Origin: Actinomycetota bacterium
GTDB lineage: Bacteria; Actinomycetota; Actinomycetes; S36-B12; CAIYMF01
Direction of reading: 5' to 3'
Length of the DNA stretch: 38,413 nucleotides
NCBI GenBank assembly: GCA_009697815.1
Contig: WLRQ01000022.1
Location: 1-38,413 of the forward strand
Both the position numbers and the translations under genes were made by a program. This document shows positions 30,743 through 36,220 of this stretch, one piece after another. The notes beneath the pieces are model-generated. The model did not search any database. It was given only the letters and a program-made list of their open reading frames with translations, and was not told where the DNA came from. Position 1 is the stretch's first letter; every line of letters begins with the position of its first letter.

Positions 30743-32194
30743 GTGACCAAGACCTTCGAGACCCTCGCGTCCGCAGCGAGCACGTCCGCGTCGCAGTCCC
30801 TTGAGCAGCCCTACACCTACGCCAGTCGGCCACTGGTCGAACCGGACTGGCGCCGCTTCCCGGGCTGGTCGCACCTCACCGATGCCGAGTGGCGGTCGGC
30901 CCAATGGCAGAGATCCCACTGCCTGAAATCAACTGCCCAACTTCGAGCCATTCTCGGGGACCTCGTCGACGATCACTTCTTCCATGACCTCGAGGCCGAC
31001 ATCACTGCCACCGCCACCATGTCGATGCTGCTCCCACCCCAGATGCTGAACACGATCGCCGCGACCACGCCGGTTGGCGGCACCGGGTCGCTCACCGAGG
31101 CGTTCTACCAAGACCCGGTGCGTCGATACATGCTGCCTGTGTTCAGCGACAGGCGAACCGACCTCACAAGTCACCCCCACGCCACCCGGGACTCGCTGCA
31201 CGAGCATGAGATGTGGGCTGTCGAGGGTCTCACCCACCGTTACCCGACGAAAGTTCTCGCCGAGTTGCTCACCACCTGCCCGCAGTATTGCGGGCACTGC
31301 ACTCGGATGGACCTGGTCGGTAATTCCACTGCGTCAGTCGAGAAGCTGAAGTTCATCGCCAAGCCCGAGACTCGACTCTCGGACATGCTCGACTACCTCA
31401 GGCGCTCCCCCGGAGTCCGCGACGTAGTCGTATCAGGGGGCGATGTCGCCAACATGCCCTGGCCCCGCCTCGAGTCGTTCGTCGCATCACTGTTGGAGAT
31501 CGAGAACATCCGCGACATCCGGTTGGCCTCGAAGGCATTGATGGGCCTGCCACAGCACTGGCTTCAGGACGACGTCCGATCCGGAATGGAACGACTCGCA
31601 AGGATCGCTCGTGCCCGAGGGGTCGGACTCGCTATCCACACCCACGTGAACGCAGCCCAATCCGTGACGCCTTTGGTGGCCGAAGCTACCAAGGCGATGT
31701 TCGAGTGCGGCGTCCGCGACGTGCGCAACCAGGGAGTTCTCATGCGCGGGGTCAACGACTCCGCCGGCGCGCTGCTGGATCTGTGTTTCGCGCTGCTCGA
31801 TGGCGCAGGGATCATGCCGTACTACTTCTACATGTGCGACATGATTCCGAACGCCGAACACTGGCGGCTTGGGCTTTGGGAAGCCCAAGCGTTGCAGCAC
31901 TCGATCATGGGCTATCTACCCGGATTCGCGACCCCCCGCATCGTCTGCGACGTGCCGTATGTCGGAAAGCGATGGGTGCACCAGGTCCACGACTACGACC
32001 GCGAACGCGGGATCAGCTACTGGACCAAGAACTATCGAACCGGCATCGAGATGAGCGACGTAGACGCCCTCCTACGCCCACACGAGTACTACGACCCCAT
32101 CCACACGTTGCCAGAAGCGGGTAAGGCGTGGTGGGCGCTGCACGGCAACGACTCGCTCTCACAGCCGGTGGCCGGTCGCGAGGTCCATGACTGA
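30743..32194 (+). CDS. kamA: Lysine 2,3-aminomutase family radical SAM enzyme
   Basis: A 483-residue radical SAM aminomutase. The 4Fe-4S motif is C179-x3-C183-x2-C186 in T-T-C-P-Q-Y-C-G-H-C-T-R; S-G-G-D follows in the SAM-binding barrel. Asp366 (M-C-D) and Asp403 (V-C-D-V-P) are 37 apart, as are the substrate-binding Asp293/Asp330 of the Clostridium enzyme, so alpha-lysine is the likely substrate. The PLP lysine is best placed at Lys409 in P-Y-V-G-K, replacing the usual P-G-G-G-G-K and one residue shorter. CGGAGGA lies about 7 nt before the GTG start. It is divergent from the kdd operon and makes the beta-lysine used by KamDE. Confidence 0.92.
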   Translation: MTKTFETLASAASTSASQSLEQPYTYASRPLVEPDWRRFPGWSHLTDAEWRSAQWQRSHCLKSTAQLRAILGDLVDDHFFHDLEADITATATMSMLLPPQMLNTIAATTPVGGTGSLTEAFYQDPVRRYMLPVFSDRRTDLTSHPHATRDSLHEHEMWAVEGLTHRYPTKVLAELLTTCPQYCGHCTRMDLVGNSTASVEKLKFIAKPETRLSDMLDYLRRSPGVRDVVVSGGDVANMPWPRLESFVASLLEIENIRDIRLASKALMGLPQHWLQDDVRSGMERLARIARARGVGLAIHTHVNAAQSVTPLVAEATKAMFECGVRDVRNQGVLMRGVNDSAGALLDLCFALLDGAGIMPYYFYMCDMIPNAEHWRLGLWEAQALQHSIMGYLPGFATPRIVCDVPYVGKRWVHQVHDYDRERGISYWTKNYRTGIEMSDVDALLRPHEYYDPIHTLPEAGKAWWALHGNDSLSQPVAGREVHD

Positions 32195-32197
32195 GCC

Positions 32198-32212
32198 GGG
32201 CCGCGTAGGCCC
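32198..32212. terminator. Short GC hairpin between kamA and the Lrp gene
   Basis: GGGCC, 5-nt loop, GGCCC, starting 3 bp after the kamA stop in the 27-bp gap between convergent stops. No T-tract. Weak but well placed for both transcripts. Confidence 0.3.
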
Positions 32213-32221
32213 CGACGTCGA

Positions 32222-32662
32222 CTAGATACTCGGCGGCCGGTTCTCATATGCGGTCGAGAGGACGACGCTGGTGCGCGTCGAGACATTGGCCTTGGCGCGG
32301 ATCTCGGCCAGCAACTGCTCGAGCGCCGCAGGATTGGCTACGCGAACCTTGAGAACATACGACTCGTCGCCGGCAACCGAGTGGCAGGCCTCGATCGCCG
32401 TGATCCCCTCCAGGCGCCCGGGAGCATCATCGGGCGAGGCCGGGTCGATGGGCTTGATCGAGATCAGTGCCGTCAATGGGAGTCCCAACGCATCGTGGTC
32501 GACAATCACCGTGTAGCCCTTGATCACGCCGCGCTGCTCGAGGCGCCGCACCCTCTGGTGCACGGCCGAGGTCGAGAGCCCGGTGGACTTCCCGAGGTCG
32601 GTATAGGACATCCGACCGTCCCCGGCTAGCAGCCGCACGATCGCCTGGTCGATCTCCTCCAC
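32222..32662 (-). CDS. Lrp/AsnC family transcriptional regulator
   Basis: A 146-residue Lrp-type regulator: a winged HTH (E-E-I-D-Q-A-I-V-R-L-L through L-S-T-S-A-V-H-Q-R-V-R-R-L-E, residues 1-45), the hinge V-I-K-G-Y-T-V-I-V-D, and a C-terminal RAM ligand-binding domain with the G-D-E-S-Y-V-L-K-V-R strand. Such proteins sense amino acids; here lysine or a pathway intermediate is the natural guess. The frame opens at a TTG (32680), but GTG at 32660-32662 has AGAAGG 9 nt upstream. A TAACTT hexamer at 32708-32713 (minus sense) may be its -10 box. It is convergent with kamA. Confidence 0.9.
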   Translation of the reverse strand: MEEIDQAIVRLLAGDGRMSYTDLGKSTGLSTSAVHQRVRRLEQRGVIKGYTVIVDHDALGLPLTALISIKPIDPASPDDAPGRLEGITAIEACHSVAGDESYVLKVRVANPAALEQLLAEIRAKANVSTRTSVVLSTAYENRPPSI

Positions 32663-32756
32663 CGCGCTCACCCTTCTCAACCACGACGAGCATTGGCGAT
32701 CTCACACAAGTTATCCCACGTCCGCCGCGAGGACGGGACGCGCCACCGGGAAGCGA

Positions 32757-33905
32757 TCAGAGGATGATGAGTTCCCTCGGGCGGTGATTGAGCCGCTCCC
32801 CCGTCTGCGAACCGCACACCAGAATGTCCTCGATCCGCGCACCATGTCGGCCGGGCAGGTAAATCCCAGGCTCGATCGAGAATGCCATGCCGGGCCGGAG
32901 TTCCTCGGTGTTGCCCCGGACGATGTAGGGCTCCTCGTGCGTCTCGAGGCCGATGCCGTGCCCGGTGCGATGGATGAAGTACTCACCGAAGCCCGCCTCG
33001 TCGATGATCCAACGAGCCGCCTGATCGACGCTCTCAGCCGTGACCCCCGGCGCCACATGGCGGCAAGCCGCCTCTTGCGCGGCCAACAAGACTGCGTAGT
33101 ACTCGAGGAACTGCGCCGGGGGCTGGCCCACGCTGTACATGCGCGTTTCATCCGAGCAGTAGCCGTCGGGCATCGTGCCGCCGATGTCGACCACCACCGG
33201 ATCGCCGACCTCGATCACCCGATCGGACAGCTCGTGATGGGGGCTCGCGCCGTTCGGTCCGCTGGCGACGATGACGAAATCGACGCGGACATGTCCCTCG
33301 GCAATGATCGCTTCGGCGATGTCCTTGCCCACCTCGAGCTCGGTGCGCCCGGGTCGCAACCACTCGTGAACCCGCGCGTGGACGCGATCGATCGCAGCCC
33401 CGGCTCTCGTCAAGGCCATGATCTCAGCGTCGGTCTTGCACAACCGGAGCTCACGAAGCACGGGGCCAGCCAGCATCTGATCGACATGTGGCATTGCGGC
33501 GCGAAGCCGGAGAACCTTCTCTGCCCACATGTGATTGTCGAGGGCCACGCGCCCGCGCTCAGCAAGTAACGAGCCGACCAGCGAATACGGGTCGTCGGTC
33601 TCGGACCATTCCCGAACCTCGACACCCAGTGATCCGATGGGACTGGCGTTCGCGGCCGGACTCTCCAGTCGCGGAACCACGATCCACGGTGCACCTGAGG
33701 CGGGCACCACCAGACATGTGAGCCGCTCCAGGGCGACGGCGTCGTAGCCGGTGAGATAGCGAAGATCAGGACCTGGAGTGATCAGAAGGGCGTCGACCTC
33801 ATGTGCCCGCGCGGCCCGTTGAGCACGCTCGAGCCTGCTGGCAAGTTCAGCCAGGGGCGGGTGATGGGGAACATCGGTGCCGGGGAGGCCCAGGGGCTCA
33901 GTCAC
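32757..33905 (-). CDS. M24 family Xaa-Pro peptidase (aminopeptidase P-like)
   Basis: A 382-residue peptidase with a creatinase-like N-terminal domain (L-L-I-T-P-G-P-D-L-R-Y-L-T-G-Y-D) and a pita-bread catalytic domain. All five metal ligands are present: Asp240 (V-V-D-I-G-G), Asp252 (C-S-D-E-T-R), His316 (T-G-H-G-I-G), Glu345 (S-I-E-P-G) and Glu359 (R-I-E-D). It removes N-terminal residues preceding proline, probably in the cytoplasm. The frame continues to 34289, inside the divergent gene, but GTG at 33903-33905 has TAGGGT exactly 7 nt upstream, so the extension is rejected. It is monocistronic and leaderless. Confidence 0.92.
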   Translation of the reverse strand: MTEPLGLPGTDVPHHPPLAELASRLERAQRAARAHEVDALLITPGPDLRYLTGYDAVALERLTCLVVPASGAPWIVVPRLESPAANASPIGSLGVEVREWSETDDPYSLVGSLLAERGRVALDNHMWAEKVLRLRAAMPHVDQMLAGPVLRELRLCKTDAEIMALTRAGAAIDRVHARVHEWLRPGRTELEVGKDIAEAIIAEGHVRVDFVIVASGPNGASPHHELSDRVIEVGDPVVVDIGGTMPDGYCSDETRMYSVGQPPAQFLEYYAVLLAAQEAACRHVAPGVTAESVDQAARWIIDEAGFGEYFIHRTGHGIGLETHEEPYIVRGNTEELRPGMAFSIEPGIYLPGRHGARIEDILVCGSQTGERLNHRPRELIIL

Positions 33906-33912
33906 GACAGCG

Positions 33913-33918
33913 ACCCTA
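33913..33918 (-). promoter_or_regulatory. -10 hexamer of a leaderless promoter for the M24 peptidase
   Basis: Minus-strand TAGGGT, 7 nt, GTG. It lies in the 163-bp divergent gap that also holds TAGGAT (33981-33986), the likely -10 box for the plus-strand Coq4-like gene. Confidence 0.55.
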
Positions 33919-34068
33919 CGTGGTCCCGGACCGGACACGAGAGGACACGACGAGACCTCGTCACGGCTGAGGCCGACCGGTAGGATGCGGCCACTCCTGC
34001 GAGCGGTGTCCGGACCCGGACGGACGGACGTCAGGCGTCGCTGATTCCCCCGAACATGCGAGGACGAC

Positions 34069-35247
34069 ATGCCGGTTCCACTGCCAGAGCCCGACGCAAT
34101 CCTTCCTCCGCCCGCCGACAATGAGGGCTTCGAGATCGCCCGGGCGCTGGTGACCGCGATGCAGGGCCCTGAAGGACTCACCGACCTCCAGTACCACGTG
34201 ATGAGCGCCCACACGGTGGCTATGAGCGGCACCCACATCAACCCCGACTTCATCGAACCTATGTACCCCGAAGAATTCGGGGAACTCATGCGTTATCGCA
34301 CCGGGGATTTCCGGGTGCGCATGATCCAGGTGATGTTGCTCGGTGCGTTCATCCTCAACCCACTTCCAGCCGAGATCGTCGAGCGCATCGCTGACTACGC
34401 TCGCGAGGCCTCGGTCGACGACGACATGATCCAGGTGGCGATGCACGAGGCCCAGGGCGCACGTGGTCAGGTCATGGCCGATTTCGCCCGCGCCGGCTAC
34501 CACGACCACCTCGACATCGATCACAGCGAGGGTGCCCGGCCCGACGTCGCCGTTCCTGACCACTGGGCATCGGTCGAGGATGACCCCGAGCTCGCGGGCC
34601 GATGGGCGGCCATGGAGCACCTTCCACCGAACACACTGGGCCGCCAAGTGTGGCAGTTCTACACCTCGCGCGGATTCCACTTCCCTGGCAGCCCAGGCAG
34701 CGCCTCGCCCTACCTCGCCCAGCACGACTGGGTGCACGTCATCGCCGACTACGGATCCACCATCGAGTCCGAAATCGAAATTTTCGGGCTGATCTCGCGG
34801 GCCAATGACGACTCCACCGCGTTCTCTCTGCTGGCCATGGTGCTGAGCCTGTTCGAGACCGGCAACCTGGAGGCCGTCGCGATCTTCGAGCAGGACCAGG
34901 GCAACCTGTCGAGGAACTCCCGCAAGATGGGCGTTCGCCTCGCTGACGCGATGTATCGCGGCGCCATCATCGGTGCGAGATTCGGCGGCGAGGATCTCAT
35001 GGAGGTTGATTGGCTCTCACTCGCCGACCGTGACGTCGATGAGATCCGCGCCATGCTGGGTATCCCCGCGAAATCACCTATCGCGTTGCGCGCAGGATCA
35101 GTCAGCCCCTGGGAATCGGGCGGTATCAGCCCGTTCCAGATGAACGCGGGTCAAGAGCTGGCCGCCCTCCAGGGCCGGCAGTACGACAGCTACGGCGGCG
35201 ACCTCGTGCAGCAACTCACCGCGACCGTGGTCTCTGAGATCTCCTGA
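34069..35247 (+). CDS. Coq4-like metal-motif protein with helical N-terminal domain
   Basis: A 392-residue soluble protein. Residues about 185-300 resemble Coq4: L-P-P-N-T-L-G-R-Q-V-W-Q-F, then Q-H219-D-W-V-H223-V-I-A-D-Y-G and Glu235, an exact HDxxH-x11-E zinc motif. The N-terminal 160 residues are helical and acidic and recall TerB/DjlA-type domains, although I cannot confirm that. Coq4 is a ubiquinone-pathway protein in eukaryotes and proteobacteria, whereas actinobacteria normally make menaquinone, so the role is open. GAGGAC precedes the ATG. It is 4 bp upstream of the exonuclease gene and divergent from the M24 peptidase. Confidence 0.7.
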   Translation: MPVPLPEPDAILPPPADNEGFEIARALVTAMQGPEGLTDLQYHVMSAHTVAMSGTHINPDFIEPMYPEEFGELMRYRTGDFRVRMIQVMLLGAFILNPLPAEIVERIADYAREASVDDDMIQVAMHEAQGARGQVMADFARAGYHDHLDIDHSEGARPDVAVPDHWASVEDDPELAGRWAAMEHLPPNTLGRQVWQFYTSRGFHFPGSPGSASPYLAQHDWVHVIADYGSTIESEIEIFGLISRANDDSTAFSLLAMVLSLFETGNLEAVAIFEQDQGNLSRNSRKMGVRLADAMYRGAIIGARFGGEDLMEVDWLSLADRDVDEIRAMLGIPAKSPIALRAGSVSPWESGGISPFQMNAGQELAALQGRQYDSYGGDLVQQLTATVVSEIS

Positions 35248-35251
35248 GCGC

Positions 35252-36175
35252 ATGAGGACCGGACCCGACACATTGCTCTTGGTGGACTCCGCGAGCCTGT
35301 ACTACCGCGCCTACTTCGGAATGAAGGAGTCGATCACGGCGCCCGATGGCACCCCGGTCAATGCCGTCCGTGGATTCCTCGATTTCATCGCGAAACTCGT
35401 GAACGATCACGGCCCGACGCACCTGGTGTGCTGCTGGGACGACGACTGGCGCCCGGACTTCCGGGTGGCCGCGATCCCCACGTACAAGGCCCATCGCGTC
35501 GCCGATGAATCCTCGAACGTCGAGGACGTTCCCGACACCCTCGCTCCTCAAGTGCCCATCATCGTCGAGGTCCTGAGCGCACTCGGGATTGCGAGGGTGG
35601 GCGCGCCGGGGTACGAGGCCGACGACGTGATCGCCACGCTGGCGCACCGCGCGACCATGCCGACCGACGTCGTGACGGGCGACCGCGACCTGTTCCAGGT
35701 GATCGACGACAGCCGTGGGGTCCGGGTCCTCTACACCGCCAAGGGCGGCGTTGCGCGCGCCGAGGTGATCACCGAGTCTGTGATCACTGAGCGATATGGG
35801 ATACCGGGTCGCTGCTACGCAGACTTCGCGGCGCTGCGCGGCGATCCATCCGACGGTCTCCCCGGGGTGCCGGGCGTGGGCGAGAAGACAGCTGCGTCGC
35901 TCATCGTGACTTACCAGAGCCTCGACGGCGTCATCGCGGCAGCGGAGAAGGCCGACCCCGGCGCACGAGCGAGCGTTCACGCGAAGATCATCGCTGCGCG
36001 CGAGTACCTCAGGGTTGCTCCTGCGGTCGTGAGGGTTGCTATCGACGTCGACCTGCCCGAGGCGGATCACCGGCTACCGCTGTCGCCGCGCGACCCCGAC
36101 ACCCTCGCAGCCCTGAGCGCTAAGTGGGGCCTGACGGCCTCGGTCTCCCGCGTCGTGGCCGCGATGTCGGCGTGA
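35252..36175 (+). CDS. Stand-alone 5'-3' exonuclease (FEN/PolA N-terminal type)
   Basis: A 307-residue nuclease corresponding to the N-terminal domain of DNA polymerase I. The acidic metal sites are all visible: L-V-D-S, C-C-W-D-D-D, Y-E-A-D-D-V-I-A, T-G-D-R-D-L-F-Q, and A-L-R-G-D-P-S-D-G-L-P-G-V-P-G-V-G-E-K-T, which includes the helix-hairpin-helix. It lacks polymerase domains. The expected role is flap or RNA-primer removal, backing up PolA. The ATG follows the Coq4-like stop by 4 bp, so the two are co-transcribed. It is convergent with the helicase, 45 bp apart. Confidence 0.93.
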   Translation: MRTGPDTLLLVDSASLYYRAYFGMKESITAPDGTPVNAVRGFLDFIAKLVNDHGPTHLVCCWDDDWRPDFRVAAIPTYKAHRVADESSNVEDVPDTLAPQVPIIVEVLSALGIARVGAPGYEADDVIATLAHRATMPTDVVTGDRDLFQVIDDSRGVRVLYTAKGGVARAEVITESVITERYGIPGRCYADFAALRGDPSDGLPGVPGVGEKTAASLIVTYQSLDGVIAAAEKADPGARASVHAKIIAAREYLRVAPAVVRVAIDVDLPEADHRLPLSPRDPDTLAALSAKWGLTASVSRVVAAMSA

Positions 36176-36195
36176 TCCGCACACCCCGGGATGCG

Positions 36196-36208
36196 CGACG
36201 CAACGTCG
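36196..36208. terminator. Short hairpin between exonuclease and helicase genes
   Basis: CGACG-caa-CGTCG, a perfect 5-bp stem in the 45-bp gap between two convergent stops. There is no T-tract, so it is only a weak candidate. Confidence 0.25.
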
Positions 36209-36220
36209 GGCAGTTGACCA

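Noticed and set aside
33906-34289. N-terminal extension of the M24 peptidase frame by 128 residues
   Set aside because: It would overlap the divergent Coq4-like gene, is low in complexity, and the TAGGGT plus 7-nt rule places the start at 33905.
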